A DNA stretch of 57,195 bases from Ignavibacteria bacterium (GTDB lineage: Bacteria > Bacteroidota > Ignavibacteria > Palsa-1295), in contig JABDDM010000008.1 of the NCBI GenBank assembly GCA_013287605.1, positions 2,307 to 59,501 on the forward strand. The letters run 5' to 3'. Both the position numbers and the translations under genes were made by a program. The notes below the pieces were generated by a model. The model worked only from the letters and a program-made list of their open reading frames with translations. It did no database searches and was not told the origin of the DNA. How positions within the stretch are numbered: position 1 is the stretch's first letter; every line of letters starts with the position of its first letter. This document shows positions 10,130-22,596 of the stretch, one piece after another.

Positions 10130-11053
10130 ATGTTGGACGCATCGAGCGAAGTTGAGAGCCTTGGCGAGTATCTCGTTCTGATCTACTACAAGTACGTTCG
10201 GATCGAAGAACCGGAGGCCTATGCTTCGGAGCACTTTACTTTCTGCAAATCACTCGGTGCAAGAGGACGCATCATCATCTCGCACGAGGGAATCAACGGG
10301 ACGCTCTCCGCGCGTGCAGAAGAGGCCGACCAATACATGAGATCAATGAATGACGATCCCAGATTCACAGGGATGGTCTTCAAGATTGACAAAGTCAACG
10401 ATCATGTCTTCCGCAAGCTCTTCGTTCGAGCTAAGCCAGAGCTTGTCACGTTTCGTGTTGATCGTGAGCTTGACCCAAACCAGCTCACAGGTAAGAAGCT
10501 CACTCCAACCGAGTTCTTCGAGACCGCATCGCAAGAAGATGTACTAATCATCGATGCGCGAAGTGACTATGAGTACGATCTTGGTCATTTCCGCGGCGCG
10601 ATCCGGCCAAATGTTCGAACCTTCCGTGAATTTCCAGATTGGGTGCGCGACAATCTTTCCGACTTCAAGGATAAGAAGATATTGACCTATTGCACGGGTG
10701 GTATCCGGTGCGAGAAGTTTACCGGTTTTCTATTGCATGAAGGCTTTCAGGACGTAGCACAGCTTGAAGGCGGGATTCTCACCTATGCTAAAGATCCTGA
10801 AATTCGTGGAAGAATGTTTGATGGCAAGTGCTACGTATTCGACGAGCGGATCAGCGTTCCAGTCAATCAGGTCGAAGAGGAAGTCGTTTCGAAGTGCCTG
10901 CACTGTGGAACCCCGAGTGACCGATACATCAATTGCACCTGGGACGATTGCCATGTACAGCATTTTTCCTGCCCAGAGTGCTCGATCCTCATGAATGGTG
11001 CATGTTCGGTGCAATGCATGGAGCAGCTTGATTTGGCGTTGAGCCCGTTGTAG
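10130..11053 (+). CDS. trhO: rhodanese-domain tRNA uridine(34) hydroxylase
   Basis: ISHEGINGTLS, YCTGGIRCEK, C-terminal Cys-rich region. Confidence 0.9.
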   Translation: MLDASSEVESLGEYLVLIYYKYVRIEEPEAYASEHFTFCKSLGARGRIIISHEGINGTLSARAEEADQYMRSMNDDPRFTGMVFKIDKVNDHVFRKLFVRAKPELVTFRVDRELDPNQLTGKKLTPTEFFETASQEDVLIIDARSDYEYDLGHFRGAIRPNVRTFREFPDWVRDNLSDFKDKKILTYCTGGIRCEKFTGFLLHEGFQDVAQLEGGILTYAKDPEIRGRMFDGKCYVFDERISVPVNQVEEEVVSKCLHCGTPSDRYINCTWDDCHVQHFSCPECSILMNGACSVQCMEQLDLALSPL

Positions 11054-11148
11054 CCTATTTTCTCCCCGAAACTTCTTAGGCCAATTCTCGTCTTATCCAC
11101 GAGTTATTGCTGTTGTTATTGAGTTTTTTGCTGTTGTCATTCTTTGCT

Positions 11149-12666
11149 ATGAGTATGAAGCAATTCGCTACCCTCTCTTCCGTCGTTTTTTTTCTTGCAT
11201 TCGCAAATTCTCTGCATGCTCAGCAGAGCAGCGTTTTCTTCGATCGTCAATGGATCGGTCCGGTTAGCACTTCGGAAATGCTAAACGCCTCTGCGAGTCC
11301 GCTAGAGTATCTCGGATATGACACTACACTTTACACTCGGATCGTCGCGGCTATGACGAAGCGATGGAACGCCGCGCATGTTTATGATCGGCATGGAGTT
11401 GCATTCAGTGTGCTTATGAATGGCGCACCCCAGATCACGGGAGCTATTGGCACCGACACGGGTACCATTGCACTTGATACAACGCTGCTTTTCGAGGTTG
11501 GGAGTGTTTCGAAAACGTTCACGGCAGCGCTCATCATGAAACTGCAGGAGGAGGGGAAACTCTCGTTAACCGATTCCCTGCACAAGTGGCTTCGTGCCTA
11601 CAATAACATCGACACGAACATTACGATCTTGCAATTGCTCAATCATTCGAGTGGTATATACGACTATATTAATGACGACCCGAACAAGAGGGCACTCGAA
11701 GCGCAGTATTCCGGCGATCCATCGAAACACTGGACACCGGAAGACGTGCTGCAATACGTCGGTTCGCCAAACTTCAAACCAGGCGCGAGGTATCGATACT
11801 GCAACACCGGCTATGTCCTGCTCGCGATGATCGCCGAAAAAGCCGGAGGCGCAAGCCTTCGCGACCAGCTTCACGCAAATTTCATCGACCCTCTCCATCT
11901 TACTCATACCTACGTGGGAGGTTATGACTCCATTCCCGAGACGTTTGCGCATGATTGGCAACTAATTGATACCGCAGATTACTCGGATCTTTACGACATC
12001 CAGAAAACAGCGCATTTGTCCGGCTCCTTTGGCGATGGTGAAATCGTTTCGACTCCGGGCGATTTGGCGCGGTGGGGAGCAGCGCTCTACCTTGCCAAGG
12101 TGCTAACCCCGGCTTCGATAATTGCGATGACTTCTCCACTCCATACCATCGCTGGTGCCGGACTCTTTGGGCTTGGTACGCAGGAGGCGCCTTACTATAC
12201 GCGAAAGTTTTTTGGACATTCGGGACATATGCTCGGATTCGTCACGGAAATGTTCACGAATATGGCTGACTCCGTTACGGTCGTTGCCTATCTCAATGCC
12301 GACGGTAATCCATTTTCCAAGACTCCTTCATTGAATGACTACCTTGTTGATGTACTAAAAGAAGTTTATAGCATTCCGAGTGGAGTTGCGGTCTTGCTAA
12401 AGAACGGAGATGGCTCGATTTCCGTATATCCAAATCCTGTGAAAGATCATGCGACGTTCTCATTTGATCTCGATCATTCCGGAAGCATTGCTTTGCGCAT
12501 CTATGATGTGATGGGCAGGGAAGTCATGGCGAATGGAGGGGCATCGCTTCATTCCGGGCATAACACACTCTCCATCGAGCTTTCCTCACTGCGTCGGGGT
12601 AATTATTTCTACACGCTTCAAACATCGAGTGGCGCGGTATCAGGGAAGTTTGAGATCGGTGACTAA
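11149..12666 (+). CDS. beta-lactamase-family serine hydrolase with T9SS C-terminal domain
   Basis: SVSK (SxxK), YCN (YxN), HSG motifs; VYPNPVKD...IYDVMGREV C-terminus. Confidence 0.88.
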   Translation: MSMKQFATLSSVVFFLAFANSLHAQQSSVFFDRQWIGPVSTSEMLNASASPLEYLGYDTTLYTRIVAAMTKRWNAAHVYDRHGVAFSVLMNGAPQITGAIGTDTGTIALDTTLLFEVGSVSKTFTAALIMKLQEEGKLSLTDSLHKWLRAYNNIDTNITILQLLNHSSGIYDYINDDPNKRALEAQYSGDPSKHWTPEDVLQYVGSPNFKPGARYRYCNTGYVLLAMIAEKAGGASLRDQLHANFIDPLHLTHTYVGGYDSIPETFAHDWQLIDTADYSDLYDIQKTAHLSGSFGDGEIVSTPGDLARWGAALYLAKVLTPASIIAMTSPLHTIAGAGLFGLGTQEAPYYTRKFFGHSGHMLGFVTEMFTNMADSVTVVAYLNADGNPFSKTPSLNDYLVDVLKEVYSIPSGVAVLLKNGDGSISVYPNPVKDHATFSFDLDHSGSIALRIYDVMGREVMANGGASLHSGHNTLSIELSSLRRGNYFYTLQTSSGAVSGKFEIGD

Positions 12667-13051
12667 TAAACGATTGAGTTCGGAACTTTTGTGCCTTGTA
12701 AATATGTTCTATATGTCGACGTAAATTGTGTCCCATAAGGGCAGGCAGTGTGTGCCCTTTTCTCGAATGAGTCGCGCCCAGTGCCCCGCTGCCACACTCA
12801 CAACTATACTGCCAACGAGGTACAAATTCGTTTGAGCATGTTCCGAACCGAATCATGGGTATCATCCTAAGTCCACGAATCATTGTTTCTCACTATTGGC
12901 CCGAGTGTCGTGAAGGGACCGTTGATGAATTCTGGATTCAGCAATCAGGAGAACTGCCGAAATTGATTCAAAAAAGGGCAAAGTTCATGAATAAAGTTTT
13001 CACACACACCGGCTCAATGAGCGATTCACGAAGCTTTTTCTGCACCTGACT

Positions 13052-13618
13052 ATGCTCAGTCTCAAGATTATCATCGTTAGCACACGACCAGGCAGGGGCG
13101 GCCTTGCTGTCGGGAATTGGTTTTATGACTTTGCGAAGACACATGCGAATTTTGAGGTTGAGCTCCTCGACCTTGCCAAGATCAATCTCCCGCTCATGGA
13201 TGAACCCCATCATCCTGCACTCAAGAAATATGAGCACCAGCACACGAAAGACTGGAGTGCTGCCATCGATCCCGCCGATGCGATCATCTTTGTAATGCCG
13301 GAGTATGATTATGGAGTCGCCGCACCCTTCGTCAACGCCATCGACTATCTTTTTCATGAGTGGAATTACAAGCCAGCAGGAATGGTAAGCTATGGTGGGA
13401 TTTCTGGTGGACTTCGAGCACAGCAGATGGCGAAGTTGCTCTTAACGGGAGTCCGAATGATGCCATTGCCCGAATCGGTGCCAATCCCGTTCTATACTCA
13501 GCACCTGAAAGACGGGGTTTTTGAAGCAAATGAATTGATCGAAAAATCTGCCACTACACTTCTCAATGAGATCTATCGATGGGGTGATGCACTCAAGGTA
13601 TTGAGGGCAAAAGAGTAG
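13052..13618 (+). CDS. NADPH-dependent FMN reductase family protein
   Basis: IIIVSTRPGRGG...MPEYDYGVAAPFVNAIDYLFHEW. Confidence 0.88.
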   Translation: MLSLKIIIVSTRPGRGGLAVGNWFYDFAKTHANFEVELLDLAKINLPLMDEPHHPALKKYEHQHTKDWSAAIDPADAIIFVMPEYDYGVAAPFVNAIDYLFHEWNYKPAGMVSYGGISGGLRAQQMAKLLLTGVRMMPLPESVPIPFYTQHLKDGVFEANELIEKSATTLLNEIYRWGDALKVLRAKE

Positions 13619-14249
13619 GAATTTACTTGTCGGACAGGGCACCGTTAAATACTCGTTTACCCAGGAATTTTTCGAACTCTTGATTAGTTCTCACCGCACG
13701 CCGGAAATTGCCTACGTGGATTTGTAGGGGGTTTTGGTGTAGCCGGTCAGGCTTGGCGTGGTGCCTAAAATGGCGAAATCTGCTGAGAAACGCGAAATTC
13801 AGCCGTCGGTTGAGCGACGATAATTATATCATAAAGCTCATCGCGTACGGGGGAGTTAGAAGCGATTCAAAGCATAACTGCGACAAACTTGCTCAAACGA
13901 TCACTGGCGAATGCTAGCCCATTCGCAGCGAATGGTCCGTCATTCGCATTGGCGACGTATCGACTTGCTGGGTGGACCAGATCCATTCAGACCTCCAATC
14001 AAACAAAACTTTCCTGGCATTCTTACGTAAGGATTAAACCCCTGAGATATAAACGCGCTTCGGTCAGGTATGGCCCTACGCCGCAGACCTGAGCAAACTC
14101 CCGATGTGGGCACTCGCTCTTGTTCTTAATAGGTACGGCCTGGCAATACAGAGGAAGCAGACAAATTGAATACGAAGTAGAAGATTTTGGATACCGACCC
14201 ACAGACGCTTTGCGCTGTATAGGGTCATCATTCTTGATAAACGAGTACA

Positions 14250-17200
14250 ATGGCGAAAGCAACCAAGACATCCAACGGTGTAAATCTTTTGAACGGCGCC
14301 CACGTCGTAGAATCCGGGCGTATCTCGTTCTCGAAGATTCCGCGCGATTACGAACTGCCCGATCTGCTCGATGTGCAGCTCAAGTCGTTCCAGGAATTCC
14401 TTCAGGCTGGTGTGCCGCTCAGCGAGCGCGTCACAACAGGCCTGGAATCTGTATTTCAGCTAAATTTTCCGATCATCGACTCTCGCGAGACGTTCATTCT
14501 CGAGTATCTCGATTATCGTCTTGAGAAACCGCGCTATAGCGTCATCGAGTGTCAGGAGCGTGGACTGACGTTTAGCGTGCCGCTGAAGGCACGCCTTCGT
14601 CTTTCTTCCAAGAATCAGGAAGAGGGCAGCGAGGATTTTATCGAAACCGTAGAGCAGGAAGTCTTCCTTGGCAACCTGCCGATGATGACCGAGCGTGGCA
14701 CGTTCATTATTAATGGTGCTGAGCGCGTGGTCGTATCGCAGTTGCACCGCTCACCCGGCGTATTCTTTGCCGAGAGCCTGCATCCGAACGGTACTACAAT
14801 TTATTCCGGACGTGTCATTCCATTCCGAGGAAGCTGGGTCGAGTTCACGACCGATATCAATAACGTGCTTTGGGCATACATCGACCGCAAGAAGAAATTC
14901 CCGGTCACGATGCTGCTTCGCGCGCTTGGATATTCGAGTGACGAAGACATTCTTCAGCTCTTTGGTCTCGTGCAGGATGTAGAGATCAAGAAAGTTAACC
15001 TCAACGATTACGTGGGCCGTGCGATCGGTGCGGACGTTATCGATATGAATACCGGCGAAATCTTCCTGACCAAGGATTCGACATTCCTCGAAGAACATAT
15101 CGAGCGGATGCAGAAGTCGGGTATTAAGTCTGTGAAATTCCTCGATCTCGAAGAGACGGGTGGCGCGGTAGTGCTGAACACGATCGGCAAAGATCCTTCG
15201 CGTTCGACCGACGATGCATACGAGTGCATCTATCGTGTCATGCGGTCTTCGGAAGCACCAGATATGGAAGCCGCTCGCGGCTTGCTTGAAAAGCTCTTCT
15301 TTAATCAAAAGCGCTACGATCTTGGTCTTGTCGGACGTATCCGCCTGAACCAGAAGCTCGAGTTGGAGATTCCGAACGACACGACGACCCTCACGAAGGA
15401 AGATATCGTTTCGATCCTGAAGTATATCATTCGTCTTCAGCTTGGCAAGGCTTCCGTCGATGATATCGATCACTTGGGTAATCGCCGCGTACGTACGGTC
15501 GGTGAGCAACTTGCACAGCAGTTCAACATCGGTCTTGCGCGTATGGCTCGTACGATCCGCGAGCGTATGTCGATCCATGATGAGAAGGTAGGACCTGCCG
15601 ATCTCGTCAATGCACGTACCATCACTTCGGTGATCAATACGTTCTTCGGCACGAACCAGCTTTCGCAGTTCATGGACCAAACGAATCCGCTTGCAGAAAT
15701 GACGCACAAGCGTCGTATGTCTGCTCTCGGACCTGGTGGTCTGACACGTGAACGCGCAGGATTCGAAGTTCGAGACGTTCACTATACGCACTACGGCCGT
15801 CTTTGCCCGATCGAAACGCCGGAAGGTCCGAACATCGGACTTATCTCGTCGCTCGCAGTCTATTCGCGCATCAATCAGTTCGGCTTCCTTGAGACGCCGT
15901 ACCGCGTTGTCAAGAATGGCAAGGTTACGCGTGATATCGTATATCTCGCAGCCGATGACGAAGAAGACAAGATCATCGCACAGGCGAATCAGCCACTCGA
16001 TGAGAAGGGACATTTTATTGGCGACCGCATTAGTGCGCGTCAGTACGGCGACTTCATCGTCGTAACTGGCGAGGTTGTTCAGTACATGGACGTTGCCCCG
16101 TCGCAGATCGTATCTGCCGCTGCAGCGCTCGTTCCGTTCCTTGAGCACGACGATGCTAACCGTGCGCTCATGGGCTCGAACATGCAACGCCAGGCCGTGC
16201 CGCTGCTTCGTCCGAAGGCGCCGCTCGTCGGTACCGGATTCGAAGGCAAGATTGCACGCGATAGCCGCGCACTCATCATTGCCGAGCGCGATGGAGTGGT
16301 TGACTATGTTGATGCAAACCGCATTGTCATGATCTATGATGATGAAGGTTCACGCGACGAGATCCTTGCAAGCTTTGACGATCGCCGTCGTCGCGAGTAT
16401 CATCTGATCAAGTTCTTCCGTACAAACCAGGACACGTCCATCACGCAGCGCCCAGGCGTTAAGCAGGGTCAGCGCGTGATGAAGGGCGATGTGCTTGCAG
16501 ATTCTTCATCAACTGATGGTGGAGAGCTCGCACTCGGACGTAACGTGCTCGTTGCATTTATGCCATGGCGTGGATACAACTTCGAAGATGCGATCGTCAT
16601 CTCCGAGCGCGTTGTTTCTGAAGACATTTACACTTCGATCCACATCGAGGAATTCGAACTTCACGTTCGTGATACCAAGCGTGGCGAAGAAGAGCTTACT
16701 CGTGAAATTCCGAACGTCTCGGAAGAAGCAACGAAGGATCTCGATGAAAGCGGTGTCATCCGCACCGGTGCTGAAGTCAAGGAAGGCGACATCCTCATTG
16801 GCAAGATCACTCCGAAGGGTGAGACAGATCCGACACCAGAAGAGAAGCTGCTCCGCGCGATCTTCGGCGACAAGGCCGGCGACGTGAAGGACGCATCGAT
16901 GAAGGCGCCGCCAGGAATCAAGGGCGTTGTCGTTGATACGAAGCTCTTTTCACGCAAGGGTATCAAGAAGGAAGGCGAAGAAAAGCGCGAAGAAAAACGT
17001 CGCCTTGATCTTATCGAGAAGACCTATCGCGAACAGTTTGACGATGCAAACCGCAAGCTTGCAGACAAACTCTTGAAAGTACTCGATGGTGAAGTCGCTG
17101 TCGGTATTCGTGATCTGGATGGCGCCACGATCATCCGTTCCGGTACGGCAATCAAGCACGAGACATTCTACTCGCGCCTTGACGACCTTGAGAAGTTCTC

Positions 17201-18074
17201 AGTCGGCACTGACTGGGTAGAGGATCGCCGCAAGTCGAACCTCGTACGCAAGATTTACGAAGGGTACTGGATCAAGCGTGAAGATATCGACGCTGATGTT
17301 CGCCGCGAGAAATCGAAGGTCGGACTTGGTGACGAACTTCAGCCCGGTATCATGCAGATGGCGAAGGTCTATGTTGCAAAGAAGCGTAAGCTCTCGGTTG
17401 GTGACAAGATGGCCGGTCGTCACGGTAACAAGGGTGTTGTCGCGAAGATCGTACCGATCCAGGATATGCCGTTCCTTCCGGATGGCACACCGGTTGACAT
17501 CGTACTCAACCCGCTCGGCGTACCAAGTCGTATGAACATCGGACAGCTCTATGAGACTGCTCTTGGTTTTGCGGCCTCGACGCTTGGTGTGAAATTCGAG
17601 ACACCGATCTTCGATGGTGCACACTGGGAAGATGTGAAGGGCTATCTCGAACAGGCATCGCTCGACGTCGAAGCACGTACGGAAGTTTACGACGGCCGTT
17701 CAGGTGAAATGTTCGACCAGAAGGTTACTGTCGGACAGATCTATATGATGAAGTTGTCGCATCTTGTCGACGACAAGATCCACGCACGTTCGATCGGACC
17801 GTACTCGCTTATCACACAGCAGCCGCTCGGTGGTAAAGCACAGTTCGGTGGTCAGCGCTTTGGAGAAATGGAAGTGTGGGCGCTCGAAGCATACGGTGCA
17901 GCGCACACGCTCCAGGAGATTCTGACGGTGAAGTCGGATGACGTACCGGGCCGTTCGAAGGTCTATGAGTCGATCGTCAAAGGCGAGAACATGCCTGAGC
18001 CGAGCGTACCAGAATCCTTCAGCGTGCTCGTTCGCGAACTCCAGGGACTTGCACTTGAAGTGCGCATCGATTAA
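14250..18074 (+). CDS. rpoB: DNA-directed RNA polymerase subunit beta
   Basis: QLSQFMDQTNPLAEMTHKRRMSALGPGGLTRERAGFEVRDVHYTHYGRLCPIETPEGPNIGL. Confidence 0.99.
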   Translation: MAKATKTSNGVNLLNGAHVVESGRISFSKIPRDYELPDLLDVQLKSFQEFLQAGVPLSERVTTGLESVFQLNFPIIDSRETFILEYLDYRLEKPRYSVIECQERGLTFSVPLKARLRLSSKNQEEGSEDFIETVEQEVFLGNLPMMTERGTFIINGAERVVVSQLHRSPGVFFAESLHPNGTTIYSGRVIPFRGSWVEFTTDINNVLWAYIDRKKKFPVTMLLRALGYSSDEDILQLFGLVQDVEIKKVNLNDYVGRAIGADVIDMNTGEIFLTKDSTFLEEHIERMQKSGIKSVKFLDLEETGGAVVLNTIGKDPSRSTDDAYECIYRVMRSSEAPDMEAARGLLEKLFFNQKRYDLGLVGRIRLNQKLELEIPNDTTTLTKEDIVSILKYIIRLQLGKASVDDIDHLGNRRVRTVGEQLAQQFNIGLARMARTIRERMSIHDEKVGPADLVNARTITSVINTFFGTNQLSQFMDQTNPLAEMTHKRRMSALGPGGLTRERAGFEVRDVHYTHYGRLCPIETPEGPNIGLISSLAVYSRINQFGFLETPYRVVKNGKVTRDIVYLAADDEEDKIIAQANQPLDEKGHFIGDRISARQYGDFIVVTGEVVQYMDVAPSQIVSAAAALVPFLEHDDANRALMGSNMQRQAVPLLRPKAPLVGTGFEGKIARDSRALIIAERDGVVDYVDANRIVMIYDDEGSRDEILASFDDRRRREYHLIKFFRTNQDTSITQRPGVKQGQRVMKGDVLADSSSTDGGELALGRNVLVAFMPWRGYNFEDAIVISERVVSEDIYTSIHIEEFELHVRDTKRGEEELTREIPNVSEEATKDLDESGVIRTGAEVKEGDILIGKITPKGETDPTPEEKLLRAIFGDKAGDVKDASMKAPPGIKGVVVDTKLFSRKGIKKEGEEKREEKRRLDLIEKTYREQFDDANRKLADKLLKVLDGEVAVGIRDLDGATIIRSGTAIKHETFYSRLDDLEKFSVGTDWVEDRRKSNLVRKIYEGYWIKREDIDADVRREKSKVGLGDELQPGIMQMAKVYVAKKRKLSVGDKMAGRHGNKGVVAKIVPIQDMPFLPDGTPVDIVLNPLGVPSRMNIGQLYETALGFAASTLGVKFETPIFDGAHWEDVKGYLEQASLDVEARTEVYDGRSGEMFDQKVTVGQIYMMKLSHLVDDKIHARSIGPYSLITQQPLGGKAQFGGQRFGEMEVWALEAYGAAHTLQEILTVKSDDVPGRSKVYESIVKGENMPEPSVPESFSVLVRELQGLALEVRID

Positions 18075-18220
18075 GCCTTTGGTGAGCGCATGTCGAATCG
18101 GCATGCGCTCAACGGCTGCATTCATCGCCTGTCGGCGAAGAATGCTCCGTTCAGGGTGACATTCCTGAGCGGTAGTTAGAAAGTTTTTGAGTAAAAGATT
18201 TTTGTTTCTTTAGATAAATT

Positions 18221-21200
18221 ATGGCATACATTCTTCCACAAGAGGCGCCGTTAAGAAATTTTCAGAACATTTCGGTTGGTCTGGCCAGCTCGGAATCCAT
18301 TTTGGCTCGCAGCCATGGTGAGGTTACCAAGCCAGAGACGATCAACTACCGTTCGTATCGTCCGGAGAAGGACGGCTTGTTCTGTGAAAAGATCTTCGGC
18401 CCGACACGCGATTGGGAGTGTTACTGCGGTAAGTACAAGCGCATTCGCTATAAAGGGATTATCTGCGATCGTTGCGGTGTCGAAGTAACGACAAAATCGG
18501 TGCGCCGCGAGCGCTCCGGCCACATTTCGCTTGCAGTGCCGGTCGTACACATCTGGTACTTCCGCTCATTGCCGAACAAGATCGGCCATATTCTCGGAAT
18601 CCCAACAAAGGATCTCGAGAAGATCGTCTATTATGAGTCGTATGCTGTCGTCAACGCAGGACCGACAGGATTGCCGATCAAGCATCTTCTGACCGAGGAA
18701 GAGTATTTCCGTATTCTCGATTCTCTTCCGGCCGGAAATCAGGATCTCGATCACAACGATCCGAACAAGTTCATCGCTTCGATCGGTGGTGACGCTGTAA
18801 AAGAATTATTGCGCCGTACCGATATCGAAGTGCTTTCCGTTGATCTTCGCCGCGCAGCACGTGAAGAAACTTCACAGTTGAAGCGCCAGGAAGCGCTCAA
18901 GCGTCTTCGCACCGTCGAAGCATTCCGTGAAGAAGAAGGCAAGCCGCAGAACAAGCCTGAGTGGATGGTGCTCGACGTAGTGCCGATCATCCCACCGGAG
19001 CTTCGTCCGTTGGTCCCGTTGGAAGGCGGACGCTTTGCGACATCCGATCTTAACGATCTCTATCGCCGCGTGATCATCCGTAACAACCGCTTAAAGCGTT
19101 TGATGGATATCAAGGCACCTGAGGTCATTTTGCGCAATGAGAAGCGCATGTTGCAGGAGTCCGTCGATTCTCTGTTCGACAATTCCCGCCGCGTCGCTGC
19201 GGTGCGTTCGGACAATTCGCGCGCACTCAAGTCGCTCTCGGATACCCTCAAAGGTAAGCAGGGACGCTTCCGTCAGAATTTGCTTGGTAAGCGCGTCGAC
19301 TATTCCGGTCGTTCGGTTATTGTCGTAGGACCCGAATTGAAATTACATGAGTGCGGTCTGCCGAAGGAAATGGCAGTCGAACTCTTCAAGCCGTTCATTA
19401 TCCGCAAGCTCATCGAGCGCGGCATTGTAAAGACGGTAAAGTCAGCGAAGAAGGTTGTTGAGCGCAAGACCACTGAAGTGTGGGACATTCTGGAATCCAT
19501 CATTGATGGACATCCGATCATGCTCAACCGCGCTCCAACGCTGCACAGACTTGGCATTCAGGCATTCCAGCCTCGCCTTGTCGAAGGTCGCGCGTTGCAG
19601 ATCCATCCGCTCGTTTGTACAGCGTTCAACGCTGACTTTGACGGCGATCAGATGGCTGTGCATGTGCCACTTTCGTACGAAGCACAGCTCGAGTGCGCGA
19701 TCCTCATGCTTTCGAGTCACAACATCATCTCGCCGCAGAATGGCGAGCCGATCGCTGTGCCTTCGCAGGACATGGTTCTTGGCGCATACTATCTCACAAA
19801 GCACCGCAAGGGTGTGATGGGAGAAGGCAAGCTGTTCCACGGACCGAAGGAAGTCATTATTGCCTACAACTTGAACCGCCTCGATCTTCATGCGAAGATC
19901 AAAGTGCGCATCAAGGGCAAGATGGTCGAGACGACAACCGGCCGCGTGATCTTCAACGAGATCGTACCGGAAGAACTTGGTTATCTCAACGAACTGCTGA
20001 CGAAGAAGCGTCTTCGCCAGATCATCGCAATGACATTCCGAGCTGTCGGCAATTTGAAGACTGTTGAATTCCTCGATAAGCTCAAGGACCTCGGATTCGG
20101 ATTTGCTACAAAGGGCGGTCTGTCTGTCTCGCTGTATGATATCGTCGTTCCTAAAGAGAAGGACGAGATCATCGCGAAAGCACAGAAGCAGGTCGATGAT
20201 GTCCAGGATAAATACCTGAACGGATTCATCACTACTGGCGAGCGCTACAACAAGGTTATCGATATCTGGACACGCGCTACGAACCGCACTGCCGACAAGC
20301 TCTTTGATGCACTTGCGCACGATCGCGATGGCTTCAATCCGCTGTACATGATGGTTGACTCCGGTGCTCGTGGATCCAAAGAACAGGTCCGCCAGCTCGC
20401 AGGGATGCGTGGTCTTATGGCCAAGCCGCAGAAGTCGCTTTCAGGTCAGACCGGTGAGTTAATCGAGAATCCTATTATCTCGAACTTCCACGAAGGGCTT
20501 TCGATCCTTGAGTACTTCATTTCGACGCACGGTGCTCGTAAGGGACTTGCCGATACCGCTCTCAAAACGGCTGACGCAGGCTACCTCACTCGCCGTTTGA
20601 TCGATGCAGCACAGGATGCGATCATCGCCTTGCACGATTGCGGTACGATCCGCGGTCTGCCGACAAGCGCACTGAAGGAAGGCGAAGACATCAAGGAGCC
20701 GCTCAGCGAGCGTATTCTTGGTCGCGTTAGCCTTGAGGATGTCATCGATCCGCTCTCGCAGGAGACACTCGTGCACGCTGGCGAGCAGATCGACGAAGAA
20801 GCTGCAGCACGTATTGCCTCGACTTCGATCGAGACTGTCACAATCCGCTCGGTGCTCACGTGCGAAGCGCGCCGCGGTGTTTGCGCACTTTGTTACGGAC
20901 GCAACCTGACGACACACAAGCTCATCGAGCTTGGTGAAGCTGTCGGTATCGTTGCCGCACAGTCGATCGGTGAGCCTGGTACGCAGCTTACGCTCCGTAC
21001 ATTCCACACAGGTGGCACCGCATCGCTTATTGCGCAGCAGTCGCAGGTGACGTCGAAGTTCGACGGTACGATCCAGTACGAAGGTATGAAGGTCATCAAA
21101 AATCCTGACGATGAAATGGTCGTCATGAGCCGCTCGGGCGTTGTCAACATTCTCGATAGCGATAACCGCGTTATTGCGAAGCTCGACGTCAGCTACGGCT

Positions 21201-22489
21201 CGCAGATCTATGTGACCGATGCACAGGTCATCAAGAAGGGCGATTTGCTATATGAGCAGGATCCTTACAATGCAGTGATCATTTCCGAGCACGCTGGTAC
21301 CACGCGTTTCAAGGAGTTTGTCGAGAACGTGACCTTCCGTCATGAAGCCGACGAACTCACAGGCAATATCGTAACCCGCACGATCGATTCGCGTGACCGT
21401 ACGAAATCGCCGACGATCGATATCATGGGGCCGAATGCTCACACGATCATCAACTACATCATCCCAAGCAACGCGGTGATGCAGATCGAGAACGGCCAGG
21501 CGATCGAAGCCGGTACCGTACTCGTCAAGATCGCTCGAGATTTCTCGAAGACCCGTGACATCACAGGTGGTCTGCCACGTGTGACCGAGTTGTTCGAGGC
21601 TCGCTCGCCATCAGATCCTGCAACGGTTTCGGAAGTCGATGGTACAGTCCACTTCGAAAAACCGCGTCGCGGTTCGCGCGTGGTCGTTGTAACATCGCAC
21701 GATCGTACCGATCGCCGTGAGTACACGATCCCGTTCGGTAAGCACATTCTTGTGCAGGAAGGCGATGTCGTCCGTTCGGGCGAGCGTCTTTCGGATGGTG
21801 CGATCGATCCGCACGATATTCTTGCCATCAAGGGTGTCGCCGAGGTACAGCAGTATCTTGTCAACGAGATCCAGGAAGTCTATCGTATGCAGGGTGTGAA
21901 GATCTCCGATAAGCACATCGAAGTTATCGTCCGTCAGATGCTCGGCAAGGTCCGCATCACCTCTTCAGGTGATTCGCTCATGCTCGAGAACGACGAGATC
22001 GATAAGTCGAAGGTGGCAACGGAGAACGACCTTCTCATGAGCTCGGTCATCATTACGAAACGAGGTGATTCGAAGTTCAAGATCATGCAGATGATCGACA
22101 AGAAGAAGTTCAAGGAGACCGTCAGCGATCTCAAGAAGAAGGACAAGACTCCACCAGAGTCACGTCCGGCAGAGCCGATCATGAGCGAGCCCGTATTGCT
22201 CGGAATCACTCAGGCGGCATTGCAGACGGAGAGCTTCATCTCCGCTGCGTCGTTCCAGGAGACGACCAAGGTACTTACAGATGCCGCGATCCAGGCAAAG
22301 GTCGACGACCTGCTCGGACTCAAGGAAAACGTCATCGTCGGTCACCTTATCCCGGCGGGAACGGGTCTGCCGAAATTCCGCGATCTCATCGTAATGCCAA
22401 AGAGCGAAGAAGAGCGCGAGAAGGTCGAACAGATCGAGGCCAAGAAAGTCGAACGCACCGTTCGACGTTCAGAACGGATGGTCGCCTAA
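18221..22489 (+). CDS. rpoC: DNA-directed RNA polymerase subunit beta'
   Basis: [38 protein letters not shown]. Confidence 0.99.
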   Translation: MAYILPQEAPLRNFQNISVGLASSESILARSHGEVTKPETINYRSYRPEKDGLFCEKIFGPTRDWECYCGKYKRIRYKGIICDRCGVEVTTKSVRRERSGHISLAVPVVHIWYFRSLPNKIGHILGIPTKDLEKIVYYESYAVVNAGPTGLPIKHLLTEEEYFRILDSLPAGNQDLDHNDPNKFIASIGGDAVKELLRRTDIEVLSVDLRRAAREETSQLKRQEALKRLRTVEAFREEEGKPQNKPEWMVLDVVPIIPPELRPLVPLEGGRFATSDLNDLYRRVIIRNNRLKRLMDIKAPEVILRNEKRMLQESVDSLFDNSRRVAAVRSDNSRALKSLSDTLKGKQGRFRQNLLGKRVDYSGRSVIVVGPELKLHECGLPKEMAVELFKPFIIRKLIERGIVKTVKSAKKVVERKTTEVWDILESIIDGHPIMLNRAPTLHRLGIQAFQPRLVEGRALQIHPLVCTAFNADFDGDQMAVHVPLSYEAQLECAILMLSSHNIISPQNGEPIAVPSQDMVLGAYYLTKHRKGVMGEGKLFHGPKEVIIAYNLNRLDLHAKIKVRIKGKMVETTTGRVIFNEIVPEELGYLNELLTKKRLRQIIAMTFRAVGNLKTVEFLDKLKDLGFGFATKGGLSVSLYDIVVPKEKDEIIAKAQKQVDDVQDKYLNGFITTGERYNKVIDIWTRATNRTADKLFDALAHDRDGFNPLYMMVDSGARGSKEQVRQLAGMRGLMAKPQKSLSGQTGELIENPIISNFHEGLSILEYFISTHGARKGLADTALKTADAGYLTRRLIDAAQDAIIALHDCGTIRGLPTSALKEGEDIKEPLSERILGRVSLEDVIDPLSQETLVHAGEQIDEEAAARIASTSIETVTIRSVLTCEARRGVCALCYGRNLTTHKLIELGEAVGIVAAQSIGEPGTQLTLRTFHTGGTASLIAQQSQVTSKFDGTIQYEGMKVIKNPDDEMVVMSRSGVVNILDSDNRVIAKLDVSYGSQIYVTDAQVIKKGDLLYEQDPYNAVIISEHAGTTRFKEFVENVTFRHEADELTGNIVTRTIDSRDRTKSPTIDIMGPNAHTIINYIIPSNAVMQIENGQAIEAGTVLVKIARDFSKTRDITGGLPRVTELFEARSPSDPATVSEVDGTVHFEKPRRGSRVVVVTSHDRTDRREYTIPFGKHILVQEGDVVRSGERLSDGAIDPHDILAIKGVAEVQQYLVNEIQEVYRMQGVKISDKHIEVIVRQMLGKVRITSSGDSLMLENDEIDKSKVATENDLLMSSVIITKRGDSKFKIMQMIDKKKFKETVSDLKKKDKTPPESRPAEPIMSEPVLLGITQAALQTESFISAASFQETTKVLTDAAIQAKVDDLLGLKENVIVGHLIPAGTGLPKFRDLIVMPKSEEEREKVEQIEAKKVERTVRRSERMVA

Positions 22490-22513
22490 CCGCGATCATT
22501 ATCTCAAGATATC

Positions 22514-22545
22514 AAAAAACCCCGGCAAGTTGTCGGGGTTTTTTT
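22514..22545 (+). terminator. Rho-independent terminator of rpoBC
   Basis: ACCCCGgcaagttgtCGGGGT followed by T run, 25 nt after the rpoC stop. Confidence 0.9.
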
Positions 22546-22596
22546 ACAACAATTACTCAATTTGGTGACGCAGTTGATTGAGGTCACATCTCGCGC

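Noticed and set aside
14751-16187. Long minus-strand ORF (478 aa) antisense to rpoB
   Set aside because: Shadow frame of a highly conserved gene; low-complexity R/D/E-rich translation with no recognisable domain.
19442-20320. Minus-strand ORF (292 aa) antisense to rpoC
   Set aside because: Codon-bias shadow ORF; rpoC is unambiguous on the + strand.
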